A stretch of DNA of 64,000 nt from Clostridiales bacterium (GCA_019415645.1 DXYV01000002.1:96014-160013), one strand, 5' to 3'; shown: positions 43,834-52,342, counted from the stretch's first letter. Numbers and translations are program-made. Notes: a model not told the origin generated them from the sequence alone.

Positions 43834-44696
43834 GATACGGAATTGCCATCGATTCCCGCATGTGCATGTCCTGCTACTGCTGCTTTATGGCCTGTAAGGA
43901 CGAACACTGCGGATTTGCCAGCGCGCTGTCCGCCGCCCAGCCCATGATGGGCCAGGCGTGGATGGACATTCGGGAGTGGGAGCGGGGCGACAACAGCCGC
44001 CGCATCAAGGTGGCCACGGTGCCCACCCCCTGTTCCCACTGTCAGGACCCGGCCTGCATGAAAGCGGCCACGGTAGAGGGCGCGGTCTATAAGCGTCCCG
44101 ACGGAATCGTTATCATCGACCCGGAGAAGGCCAAGGGACAGAAGCAGATCGTGGACGCCTGTCCCATCGGCGCTATCTACTGGAACGAGGAGCTTCAGCT
44201 GCCCCAGAAGTGCACCATGTGCGCCGAGCTGCTGGACGACCCGGAATACCTGGCCTATCTGGGCGACCCAAAGCTGAAGAAGCCCCGCTGCGTGGAGGCG
44301 TGCCCCAACAACGCCCTGATCTTCGGCGACCTGGACGACCCGGAGAGCGACATCTCCAAGTACATCGCCGCCAATAAGGTCACCCAGCCGGAGCCCCTGG
44401 AGGGGCAGGAGACCAATGTGGTCCATCTGAATATCCCAACCGTGTTCCTGGCCGGTACCGTGTATCTGCCCGGAGACGAGGTAGCCATCGGCGCCAAGGT
44501 CACCCTGACCTGCCGGGACTGCGGCCGGGTGCAGACCATGGAGACCAACTACTTCGGCGACTGGGAGTTCGAGGACCTGAAGAAGAACGCGACCTATGAC
44601 ATCACCATTGAGCTGCCCGGCTATCGGACTGTGGCGCTCACCGCCACCACCGATCAGGACCACTATGTGGGCCAGGTGGTGCTGGAGCAGGTATAA
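43830..44696 (+). CDS. Transhydrogenase-type iron-sulfur subunit (pair 2)
   Basis: The 288-residue product has C12, C15, C18 and C22 (MCMSCYCCFMAC), CSHCQDPAC, CPIGAIYW, CTMCAE and CVEACPNNAL, enough for three [4Fe-4S] clusters, then a C-terminal CnaB-like domain from about residue 205 (IGAKVTLTC, TNYFGDWEFEDL, IELPGYRTVAL). This matches BthL. The extra cysteine pair in the CnaB part (CRDCG) is unusual and absent in the pair 1 subunit. It is translationally coupled to the large subunit and ends the operon. Confidence 0.87.
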   Translation: MRYGIAIDSRMCMSCYCCFMACKDEHCGFASALSAAQPMMGQAWMDIREWERGDNSRRIKVATVPTPCSHCQDPACMKAATVEGAVYKRPDGIVIIDPEKAKGQKQIVDACPIGAIYWNEELQLPQKCTMCAELLDDPEYLAYLGDPKLKKPRCVEACPNNALIFGDLDDPESDISKYIAANKVTQPEPLEGQETNVVHLNIPTVFLAGTVYLPGDEVAIGAKVTLTCRDCGRVQTMETNYFGDWEFEDLKKNATYDITIELPGYRTVALTATTDQDHYVGQVVLEQV

Positions 44697-44709
44697 AGAA
44701 AGGAAAAAG

Positions 44710-44743
44710 GCCCGGCCGGTGCAGACGCACCGGCCGGGCTTTT
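44710..44743 (+). terminator. Terminator of the pair 2 operon
   Basis: GCCCGGCCGGTGC pairs with GCACCGGCCGGGC across AGAC and is followed by TTTTC. Confidence 0.92.
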
Positions 44744-45261
44744 CTTGTGCGGTCTGGAACAGAGGGCAGGAAGATGATTTTTCATTGAATGAAAATGGTT
44801 TTATTTATAGAGAGGAAACGGAAGAAAAAGAATGGGACCAATTCGATCTAAAATTTCGTGGTCCAGTATGTCTAAAGTAATGTCCGCTGAATAAACCGCG
44901 TTACGGTTTATTCGCGCGGCAGCTGCCGCGCAATCTTATCAAAACGGCTTTGTTCAGTACGCATTAAAGTAAGAAATTACAACTTGCAAGAGTTTGAGCG
45001 TCTGTGTTACTATAAAAAAAACAGGCGTGCCCTGAATCCTAAGCAGGTTAGCTCCGATTTTTCTTGATTTGTCTATAATCTTACTCCATCGATATTTTCG
45101 AATAAGAGGTTTCTGCATGGGAATAACGATGCTATTGCAGTAATTCAGGTGGGGAAATGGCGGCCGTTAGTGTCCGTGGCTGCTGGAATGAGCGCGTGGA
45201 CGATTTCAGAATGACCAATAGGGTCAAAGCGCTTCACTTCTCGGAAAATGGATGTGGTGAC
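44744..45261. other. Gene-free A/T-rich stretch before the LysR gene
   Basis: No convincing gene lies here. It holds two abutting palindromes (listed separately), then a possible promoter TTGCAA / TACTAT with an 18-base spacer near 44985-45015 directed to the LysR gene, and several A-tracts. Base composition is clearly lower in GC than the transhydrogenase genes to the left. Confidence 0.5.
44889..44931. repeat. Hairpin and palindrome directly abutting
   Basis: GAATAAACCG-N5-CGGTTTATTC (44889-44913) is followed immediately by the perfect palindrome GCGCGGCAGCTGCCGCGC (44914-44931). The arrangement mirrors the pair at 154-195, although the base sequences differ. Confidence 0.7.
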
Positions 45262-46167
45262 GTGACAATTGAGCAACTGACGTACTTTTTAGAGGCGACC
45301 AAAACACTTAACTTTTCCAGAGCCGCAGAAAATTTATACATTCACAACACGACGATATGCCGTGGAATATCCAACCTGGAAAAAGAGTTGGGGGCACCGT
45401 TGTTCCTGCGCGGGAAAAATGGTCTGACCTTAACAAAGCTGGGAGAAACGCTAAAATCAGAAGGCTCCTTACTCATGCAGCATTACGGCGAAGTTATGGA
45501 GCGCATAGAGCATGAGGCGAAGGAAACCGAAGGGCACCTAAGAATCATCGGGCCAAGCGCCTATACAGGATTACTGGACGAACCCTATCGCTGCCTGAAA
45601 GAGCAATACCCGAATATCTCGTATAGTATCCGGGATTGTGACTCAGGTGCGTTTGATGCGCCCTATTTTTCCGTTAAGACGGGTAAAGCTGACTTTGGTA
45701 TCACATACTCCACCTATATTTCAAAAGGTGAGCCAGAACTCATGGTAAAGAAACTAGCTGATGAGCGGTTGGATTTACTGATCCCGCAGACACACCCCAT
45801 GTACGGGGTTCCCAAGCTGGCGATTGGAGAGCTGCGGGATACCAAAATTCTGGTTGCGAGCTTTATGGGAGAGGATTTTTGTAGTGCGGTCTATAAGACA
45901 GCGGGAGAAAAGGAAGGAAATACAGTTTCGCTCGCAGAGATGCCGAACGACAATCCAATTCTTCTTGCATCAGCGGGCTTTGGGGTCTCCTTTATCCCCC
46001 ATACACTGGCAAGGATAGGCGAGGTTCTGAATGTATTAAATCCCTCCGCCGCGCAGCCGTCCCATGCCGAGATCACAGATCTTGATACATCCTTTGATGT
46101 GGTCCTCATTTGGAAAAAGAATCCCTCGAATCCGGCAGTTTCCTTATTCCTGCGTATTTTAGATTGA
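45262..46167 (+). CDS. LysR-family regulator of the ene-reductase island
   Basis: The 301-residue product starts VTIEQLTYFLEATKTLNFS and has a winged helix with NLYIHNTTICRGISNLEKE (about 28-46) and a ligand-binding domain. The GTG at 45262 gives the usual LysR start. An ATG at 45157 with a fair AGGTGG site would add 35 residues, so the start is uncertain. It is followed by a terminator and then the flavin reductase and transporter genes in the same direction, which it probably controls. GC content and codon use are lower than in neighbouring sections. Confidence 0.83.
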   Translation: MTIEQLTYFLEATKTLNFSRAAENLYIHNTTICRGISNLEKELGAPLFLRGKNGLTLTKLGETLKSEGSLLMQHYGEVMERIEHEAKETEGHLRIIGPSAYTGLLDEPYRCLKEQYPNISYSIRDCDSGAFDAPYFSVKTGKADFGITYSTYISKGEPELMVKKLADERLDLLIPQTHPMYGVPKLAIGELRDTKILVASFMGEDFCSAVYKTAGEKEGNTVSLAEMPNDNPILLASAGFGVSFIPHTLARIGEVLNVLNPSAAQPSHAEITDLDTSFDVVLIWKKNPSNPAVSLFLRILD

Positions 46168-46181
46168 AGAACGAAGAGAAA

Positions 46182-46222
46182 CACAGTGCTCTGCGTTTTG
46201 CGCAGAGCACTGTGCTTTTTTT
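46182..46222 (+). terminator. Terminator after the LysR gene
   Basis: CACAGTGCTCTGCG pairs with CGCAGAGCACTGTG across a five-base loop and is followed by a seven-base T-run. Confidence 0.95.
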
Positions 46223-46226
46223 CCGT

Positions 46227-46255
46227 TTTACAAAAAATGCACAAACTGTTATGCT
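46227..46255 (+). promoter_or_regulatory. Promoter of the ene-reductase operon
   Basis: TTTACA (46227-46232) and TATGCT (46250-46255) are 17 bases apart, about 35 bases before the flavoprotein start. The T-run of the preceding terminator abuts the -35 box. Confidence 0.6.
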
Positions 46256-46289
46256 CAAAGTGTAAATTTTTTAGTAAGGAGTGAGTGGC

Positions 46290-48272
46290 ATGCCAAAATA
46301 CGACCAGATTCTCAGGCCTCTGAAAATCAAGAAAAAGCTTATGAAAACGCGCATTATGAGCACTGACATTCAGCCGTTCCTGATTCAGGGGCCGGAACCT
46401 TACCCGACGGAAAATGTGATTCAATATTACGCCGGAATCGCGGCCAATGGAGCCGGGATCGTCACCTGCCGCTGTGGCGGAATGCGCAATCGAATCCCCC
46501 GCATGGAGCGCGCATATCTGCCGGCCCGCGGCCATTCCGATTATGACATCTACGACCAGGCGGTACAGAACTATTTTTCACAAATGGCAGATGCAATTCA
46601 CTTTCACGATTCGCTCGCATCAATCAGCTTGGAACTGGCCATTCCGATGGAACTGCTGATCGGAGAGGTCACGCCGGAGGTGCTGGAACAGCTGGGTGAG
46701 TATTCCTCCGCACTGAAAGGCGACAAAGTGGTAACGAGAGAAGAAATTAAGGAAATTATATCCGGAGTAGCAGAGCAGGCACAGATTTATAAGGAGCTCG
46801 GCTTTGATTGTTGTGAGCTTCATATGTCCTACTGTGGATTTATTACTTCTCTGGCCATGTCCCCTGTGATCAACACCCGGAAAGACGAGTATGGCGGCTC
46901 CTTTGAAAATCGTTTCCGAATGGCAATGGAAATGCTGCAGGCCATACGGGATGCGTGTGGACCGGATTTCATTATCATTGTACATATCAGCGGGGAGGAG
47001 CCAGAGGAAAACGGCTATAAACTCCACGATGTCATCCGCTTTGCAAAGATGGCGGAAGGATTGATTGATATTCTCCAGATTCGGATGGGAGACAACATAT
47101 CGGCACATCCAACGGGCTTCAATTCCACGAAAGAGCACCCTGTAACGCTTGACATGGCGGCTGAGGTAAAGGCGCAGGGAGTTCACATGCTGGTAGCCGC
47201 AGTTGGCGGCTTCCAGGACCCTGATATTATTGAGGCAGCGTTGGAGTCCGGCAAGATTGATCTTGTTGCCATGGCCCGCACCTTCTTCAGCAACTGGGAC
47301 AACTACTACAAGTGTTTGCAGGAGGGCCGCGGCGAAGACGTGATCCCATGCATACGATGCCTGAAATGCACCGGGGATTCGCTGCCGCATACAAAAATCA
47401 ATCTCTGCTCCGTCAATCCGAAAATGGGAATTCCGGCGGCGCGAAGAGCCGTAATGATCAAGGCGCCGGAAAAGGTTAAGCGGGTTGCGGTCATAGGCGG
47501 CGGGCCGGCGGGAATGCAGGCCGCGATCAATCTGCGGGAACGCGGACACAAGGTGACGATTTTTGAAAAGACCGATTCGCTGGGCGGCCAGCTGAAGCAT
47601 GCGGACTATGCGGAGTTCAAGTGGCCGATCAGAGAATTCAAGGATTACCTGATCCGGCAGGTATCTAAGGGCGGAATAGAAATTCGGCTCAATGCAGATA
47701 TACGGCCTGAACAGATCCGGGAAGAAGAGTTCGATGTTGTTGTCGCAGCATTGGGAGCGGTTCCTCAAAGACCCGCAATTCCGGGGGCGGAACGTAAGGA
47801 TGTATGGGTGCCGATTGATGTTTTTGGAAAGACGGAGCAACTTGGGAAACGGGTTGTTGTCGTCGGCGGTGGAGAAACCGGGACAGAAACAGGACTCTAT
47901 CTGGCTAAAACAGGACATGAGGTCATCGTAGTTTCCCGCCAAGAGGTATTGGCAAAGGAGAGCCTGGCCTTTTTCCACTATGGGGAAACCCTGAAAAAGG
48001 TTTGCCGGGACACGGAACACTTCGGCTGGATAACACAGGCGACCACCATAAAAATTGCAGAAGGTTTCCTTGTTTATGTGGATAAAGCCGGTGAAGAAAA
48101 GACGCTTGAATTTGACGACGTTGTGGTAGCCGGCGGAAGCAAGGCGTTGACGGAGGAGGCGCTTGCGTTCTACGGAAGGACAAACGAATTCTATCTGATT
48201 GGAGACGCCAAAGCTCCGGGAAGCATACTTACCAGCACAAAAACGGCCTATGCGGCTGCCAGCAGAATATAA
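46290..48272 (+). CDS. Old Yellow Enzyme / 2,4-dienoyl-CoA-reductase-type flavoprotein (candidate ene-reductase)
   Basis: The 660-residue product has an N-terminal FMN TIM barrel (1 to about 350), a [4Fe-4S] cysteine set C354, C357, C360 and C373 (CIRCLKC, then CSVNP), and a C-terminal FAD/NAD part with IGGGPAGMQAA (near 400) and VVVVGGGETGTETG. Members reduce activated C=C bonds with NADH; relatives include BaiCD/BaiH and enoate reductases. The active-site His pair, usually HxxH, reads H178-M-S-Y181, and the first three cysteines are spaced two residues apart. Flavonifractor has a flavone ene-reductase of this general class, so a flavonoid role is possible. The ATG is eight bases after AAGGAG. 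Confidence 0.85.
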   Translation: MPKYDQILRPLKIKKKLMKTRIMSTDIQPFLIQGPEPYPTENVIQYYAGIAANGAGIVTCRCGGMRNRIPRMERAYLPARGHSDYDIYDQAVQNYFSQMADAIHFHDSLASISLELAIPMELLIGEVTPEVLEQLGEYSSALKGDKVVTREEIKEIISGVAEQAQIYKELGFDCCELHMSYCGFITSLAMSPVINTRKDEYGGSFENRFRMAMEMLQAIRDACGPDFIIIVHISGEEPEENGYKLHDVIRFAKMAEGLIDILQIRMGDNISAHPTGFNSTKEHPVTLDMAAEVKAQGVHMLVAAVGGFQDPDIIEAALESGKIDLVAMARTFFSNWDNYYKCLQEGRGEDVIPCIRCLKCTGDSLPHTKINLCSVNPKMGIPAARRAVMIKAPEKVKRVAVIGGGPAGMQAAINLRERGHKVTIFEKTDSLGGQLKHADYAEFKWPIREFKDYLIRQVSKGGIEIRLNADIRPEQIREEEFDVVVAALGAVPQRPAIPGAERKDVWVPIDVFGKTEQLGKRVVVVGGGETGTETGLYLAKTGHEVIVVSRQEVLAKESLAFFHYGETLKKVCRDTEHFGWITQATTIKIAEGFLVYVDKAGEEKTLEFDDVVVAGGSKALTEEALAFYGRTNEFYLIGDAKAPGSILTSTKTAYAAASRI

Positions 48273-48351
48273 AGCAACCATATTCCATGGGAAAGGTTCT
48301 GGATGGTCCAAACCAAGCATGATTTGAAACAAGAAGGAGGAAAGCGAAGCA

Positions 48352-49749
48352 ATGAGTCAACAAAATCATGGATCGGCAGCGCCAGAAAAGAAACTCACGG
48401 ACAAGGTAACAGCAACTGAAATTGCGGCATATTCCTGTGTAGGAGCAGGCAACGGCCTGGGCCAATGCTTGTATAACAACTACGGAACTTATTTTTATAC
48501 GAACATTGCGGGTATTGATCCCCTGGTCACAGGTACCTTTATGACGGTCTGTAAGGTGATCGACTTCTGTACGGACCTTCTGATGGGCGTACTGGTGGAT
48601 AAAGGGACGAGCAAGTCCGGCGATAAGGCGCGCCCCTGGCTGCGCAGAGGAATTCTTCCGTTTTCCCTTGGTATTATCATGATGTTTTCCGCCCCGTTCT
48701 CAACGCCGAACGCGACCTTGGTCTGGGCGATCATCACGTTTGTCCTCTCGACCGCCGTCTGTTATACCATGAATATGATTCCCACCCAGTCCATGCTGCC
48801 GATGATCACCAATGACCGGTTTGAGCGCAGTAAACTGGAAGTCTGCTACACCATTCTGTCGATGGGAATCATGATCGTGGCCGGTATGATTGTAACGCCC
48901 ATGGTGACGGCCTTTGGCGGCGGAAAGCGCGGGTGGCTGCTGATGGCCGTCGTAGTCGCTGCCGTATCGCTGGGCCTGCATATTTTCGGATATCTGGGAA
49001 CCAAGGAACGTGTGCATCCGCCGAAGCCGCCCAAAAACATGTCAATTTTGACGGAACTTAAGTACCTCTTCCAGAACAAGTACTGGGTGCTTATGCTCCC
49101 CGTGACCTTTGCCAGAGGCCTGAATACCATCAATGTTTCCATGATCTATTACGCGCAGTATGTGGTCAATAATCTTGATATTATGGCCTATATGATGCTG
49201 CTGAACATGGGACCCATGTGTCTGATGCTGGTAATTGCGCCCTTTATTATCAAGAAGTTTGGCAAACGCACGGTCTGGGTGACCGGTTGCATCATCTGCA
49301 CCGTAAGTCTGCTGATCATGTGGGTGTTCAGAACAAATCCCACCGCATTCTTCATTGGATTTGGACTCAATTCCTTTGGAAACGGCGGCATCAATTCTAC
49401 CTTTATGTCGTTTATTGGCGACGCGATTGACTATGGTGAATATAAGACTGGCGTCCGGACGGTTGGCGTAGCATACAGCCTGAATTTCAGCCTGGAAAAA
49501 ATCGGGACAGCGTTGCAGTCTCTTATCTTTGGTGCGATGCTGACCTGGGGCGGTTATAGTGCGGAGCTGGCGGTCCAGCCGGATACGGCCATTACGGCAA
49601 TTACCATGGCCTTTATTGGACTGCCCTTAATTTTGAGCTTGATCACGCTGGTTTGCGCACTGGCGATGAACGTAGAAAAGAAATACCCGAATATGGCTGC
49701 GGACCTTCAGGCGAGGCGCGCAGAGCGAGCGTCCGCAGATACAGACTGA
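48352..49749 (+). CDS. GPH-family (glycoside-pentoside-hexuronide type) MFS symporter
   Basis: The 465-residue membrane protein has twelve hydrophobic helices. GPH features are DPLVTGTFMTVCKVIDFCTD (before helix 2), KARPWLRRG and DAIDYGEYKTGVRTVGVAYS near helix 10. Family members import sugars and glycosides with a cation. Next to a flavin ene-reductase, a flavonoid or other plant glycoside, or an aglycone, is a reasonable guess. It ends inside the start of the next small gene (TGATG). Confidence 0.85.
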   Translation: MSQQNHGSAAPEKKLTDKVTATEIAAYSCVGAGNGLGQCLYNNYGTYFYTNIAGIDPLVTGTFMTVCKVIDFCTDLLMGVLVDKGTSKSGDKARPWLRRGILPFSLGIIMMFSAPFSTPNATLVWAIITFVLSTAVCYTMNMIPTQSMLPMITNDRFERSKLEVCYTILSMGIMIVAGMIVTPMVTAFGGGKRGWLLMAVVVAAVSLGLHIFGYLGTKERVHPPKPPKNMSILTELKYLFQNKYWVLMLPVTFARGLNTINVSMIYYAQYVVNNLDIMAYMMLLNMGPMCLMLVIAPFIIKKFGKRTVWVTGCIICTVSLLIMWVFRTNPTAFFIGFGLNSFGNGGINSTFMSFIGDAIDYGEYKTGVRTVGVAYSLNFSLEKIGTALQSLIFGAMLTWGGYSAELAVQPDTAITAITMAFIGLPLILSLITLVCALAMNVEKKYPNMAADLQARRAERASADTD

Positions 49750-50072
49750 TGGCACGGTGCAGAAATTGCGGGCGGCGCATTGGGCCCGCGTCCGACCCGC
49801 CGCTGTGCAGCGTATGCGCGACATGCAATACCATGTTCGACGCAATTCTGGTCCGCCTGAAACGAATGGTATATTCGGGAATCCGAACCGCAGGCGTGTT
49901 TGCCGCACTTGGTATAATGGTTCGGCTTGCGCAGCCATTTTCCAATTCCGGTCTGGTAGGCACGATCCTCATATATTTGGCCATATGTGAGCTTGCGCTT
50001 ACGGGAACACAATTTCTCGTCTCCTACACGCAATTGAAAAGAAAAGTGAAAGAAGAGACAGAAGAAAAATAG
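49749..50072 (+). CDS. Small zinc-ribbon membrane protein of unknown role
   Basis: The 107-residue product is not recognised as a named family. It starts with two cysteine pairs (CRNCGRRIG and CSVCATC), a likely zinc ribbon, followed by a basic stretch and two hydrophobic helices (about 44-62 and 72-90), and ends in a charged tail KRKVKEETEEK. Its ATG overlaps the transporter stop (TGATG), so it is made with the transporter and may be its partner. Confidence 0.75.
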   Translation: MARCRNCGRRIGPASDPPLCSVCATCNTMFDAILVRLKRMVYSGIRTAGVFAALGIMVRLAQPFSNSGLVGTILIYLAICELALTGTQFLVSYTQLKRKVKEETEEK

Positions 50073-50140
50073 ACCTTGTATCAAGAAACGCCAATTTCAT
50101 GCTTCATGACGGGTTTTCTGAAATGCATCGTGTAGAAGAG

Positions 50141-50693
50141 GGCAGGGCCGATGACTGCATCGGCCCTGCCTCAGCTCGTCTGCGGGCGGTTCCCCCGGGG
50201 GATACATCCAATAAGGGGGGCCAAGGTGCGGACATGCTCTGCGGAGCATGTGTCGCCTGCGGCTCCGAGCCGCGCCTTCCGGGCAAAACGGGGGCCCCGG
50301 CGGGCCGTTGGCCCGCTGGGGAAAGGACGAGCAAGGAAGCGGGCGGAGTTTTCGCAATACTTGGCGGAAACGGAGTTCCGCGTACTTTGCGAGGACGCCT
50401 TCCCCCCGGATGCCCCCTCCGCTCTCCGAGGGGGTTCTATTCCGCAGCCTTGCAGGCTGCCTCTTTTTGCGGGGAACGTTCCGGCGCTGACGCTCCTAAG
50501 TTTCGTTCCCTCCTGGGGGATACTTCCAATAAGGGGGGCCGCTGCCCCCCTTGTGCTTGGTCGGTGAGGGGAGGTTGTCAGGAGGGGAAATACGAAATTC
50601 CCCTCCTGACTGCATCTTTGGTGACTTTCTGGGCATTCAGAAAGTCACCCCACGGAGGGTATCACCCCAACAAGGCCGATGTGGGCATCGGCC
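50141..50693. repeat. Gene-free repeat-rich block between two related hairpins
   Basis: The block starts with GGCAGGGCCGATG-ACTG-CATCGGCCCTGCC (50141-50170) and ends near GGCCGATG-TGGG-CATCGGCC (about 50674-50693), which share the GGCCGATG/CATCGGCC core. Inside are two direct copies of a GGGGATAC-TCCAATAAGGGGGGCC element (about 50198-50222 and 50516-50541) that differ at one base. Open frames here translate to low-complexity P/G/R/A sequence with no domain. I see no gene from 50073 to 50725. Confidence 0.6.
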
Positions 50694-50725
50694 CCTACGG
50701 GTGCGCAACAGGATGGGCGGCGTGC

Positions 50726-50968
50726 CTATTTCTCATTGTTCCGATATTCCTCAAAGCGTGGCGAAACAGAAGCTTCCTCGGTGGAAACGGGCTCCGGATT
50801 TGGAGTCCAATAGCGGCAGGTTTGGTGGTCATAGCGGTTCTTGATTCTTGGATAACAGCAGTGGCCGTAAAATAATTCGTGGTAATGGTTGCCCATGCGT
50901 ACATAATGTTCATGATAATATTGGCATGTGCGGCAGATGGGTTCCTGAACGATCTCATATTCTTTCAT
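50726..50968 (-). CDS. Small cysteine- and histidine-rich protein
   Basis: The 80-residue product begins MKEYEIVQEPICRTCQYYHE and continues with GHCCYPRIK and DHQTCRYWTP. The C-x2-C, H/C-rich layout resembles small metal-binding proteins common in Clostridia, but no function is known. A perfect AGGAGG precedes the ATG by nine bases, which strongly supports a real gene. The tail after residue 55 is polar and probably disordered. Confidence 0.78.
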   Translation of the reverse strand: MKEYEIVQEPICRTCQYYHEHYVRMGNHYHELFYGHCCYPRIKNRYDHQTCRYWTPNPEPVSTEEASVSPRFEEYRNNEK

Positions 50969-51100
50969 TTGTTATGACCTCCTGAGATGATACCAAAAGA
51001 ATAGCACAGACAAAATCCCCGGTTAGGGTGAAACTGTCCTAATTTCCCTCATGATAACAGAAAACAGAAGGCCTAGTGCTGATCGGTGGTGAGCAGATAT

Positions 51101-51622
51101 TCAATAAAAAATTAGCCGCACGGCCCAGGCGGCGGCCAAAAAGCCCGCCGCATCGGCGCACAGCGCCGCAGGCACTGCGTAGCGTGTCTTGGCCACGCCC
51201 GCCGCGCCGAAATAGACCGCGATGGTGTAAAAGGTGGTCTCCGTGGACCCCAGCATGACTGCCGCCGTCCGCCCCACCAGAGAATCCGGGCCAAAGGTGT
51301 TGATGAGCTCCGCGCCCACCCCCAGGGCGGCGGAGCCGCTGACCGGACGCACCAGCAGCAGGCCGATGACCTCCGACGGGATACCCACCGACCGGAGCAG
51401 GGGCTCCAGCGCCTGACCGGCCAGCTCCAGCGCACCGGAGGCCCGCAGCATATAGACGGCGGTCATCAGACCGATCAGGGCGGGAACGATGCGCAGCAGC
51501 ACTCCCAGGCCGTCCCCGGCGCCCTGGACCAGCGCTCCCCACAGGTCCACTTTACGGCACAGGCCGTACACCGCCACCGCCAGCATCAGAAAGGGCACCA
51601 GCATGGTAAACAGCAGCGACAT
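51101..51622 (-). CDS. spmB: Spore maturation protein B
   Basis: SpmB is a nucleoside-recognition (Gate) domain membrane protein needed for dehydration of the spore core. The 173-residue product has four or five hydrophobic helices and the family segments GLGVLLRIVPALIGLMTAVYM (in parts), RPVSGSAALGVGAELIN and STETTFYTIAVYFG. The ATG follows GGAGGG. It forms a pair with spmA, one base away. Confidence 0.93.
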   Translation of the reverse strand: MSLLFTMLVPFLMLAVAVYGLCRKVDLWGALVQGAGDGLGVLLRIVPALIGLMTAVYMLRASGALELAGQALEPLLRSVGIPSEVIGLLLVRPVSGSAALGVGAELINTFGPDSLVGRTAAVMLGSTETTFYTIAVYFGAAGVAKTRYAVPAALCADAAGFLAAAWAVRLIFY

Positions 51623-51623
51623 A

Positions 51624-52202
51624 TCAATCCCTCCAGAATGTTGCACACAGCTTGGCCGCGCCAATTCCCACCGACACAGAGATCAGGGAGGCCAGCCACA
51701 CCGCCGGCAGGATGTCGAAGGGGGTGGCGCACCCCGCCGCCGCCCGCAGGGAGGCCACCGTGGTGGGAATCAGCTCGATGGACGCAGTGTTGCACACCAC
51801 CAGCATACACAGCGCGTCGGAGGCCACGCCCGGCGTCTTGCGGCTCATGCTGCGCGCGGCCTCCAGCCCCAGGGGCGTGGCCGCGTTGCCCAGCCCCAGC
51901 AGATTGGCCGACACATTGGCGGCAATGGTGTCCATCACGGCCTGGTCCCCGGCAAACTGCGGATAGAGCCGCCGCAGTACCGGCTGGAGCAGGCGGGACA
52001 GGGCCGCCGCCAGCCCGGCCCGTCGCATGATCTCCATGACCCCCATCCACAGACAGAGTACCCCCGCCATGGACAGACACAGCTCCACCCCTGCCGCTGC
52101 GCCGTTGAGGGCGGCCGAGGCCACCGCTTCGCCGTTCCCGGTCAGCAGACCGCACACGATGGACGCCCCAATCATCAGCGTCCAGATCACCGACATCGCC
52201 AT
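51624..52202 (-). CDS. spmA: Spore maturation protein A
   Basis: SpmA is the partner of SpmB in spore core dehydration. The 192-residue product has hydrophobic helices with GVLCLWMGVMEIMRRAGLA, ISANLLGLGNAATPLGLEAA in slightly altered form (VSANLLGLGNAATPLGL), and VCNTASIELIPTTVASLR. GGAGGG precedes the ATG at 52202. The pair supports a spore-forming host. Confidence 0.93.
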   Translation of the reverse strand: MAMSVIWTLMIGASIVCGLLTGNGEAVASAALNGAAAGVELCLSMAGVLCLWMGVMEIMRRAGLAAALSRLLQPVLRRLYPQFAGDQAVMDTIAANVSANLLGLGNAATPLGLEAARSMSRKTPGVASDALCMLVVCNTASIELIPTTVASLRAAAGCATPFDILPAVWLASLISVSVGIGAAKLCATFWRD

Positions 52203-52314
52203 TGCGGATCCCTCCGTTTCGTACAGGCTATCTATACGCGGAAGGGGGGTCAAACATGCCTGGGCCGGCTTTTACAAAAATCAAGAACAAAGTATTAAAT
52301 TTTCCAAATTTCGA

Positions 52315-52342
52315 TTGACAATACTATACTGTATGTTATAAT
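52315..52342 (+). promoter_or_regulatory. Promoter of the AbrB-like gene
   Basis: TTGACA (52315-52320) and TATAAT (52337-52342) match consensus fully, with a 16-base spacer. Confidence 0.85.

Noticed and set aside
50099..50875. Overlapping plus-strand frames of 80-258 codons in the repeat block
   Set aside because: They run through hairpins and repeated elements, lack ribosome sites and domains, and conflict with the well-supported minus-strand gene at 50726-50968.
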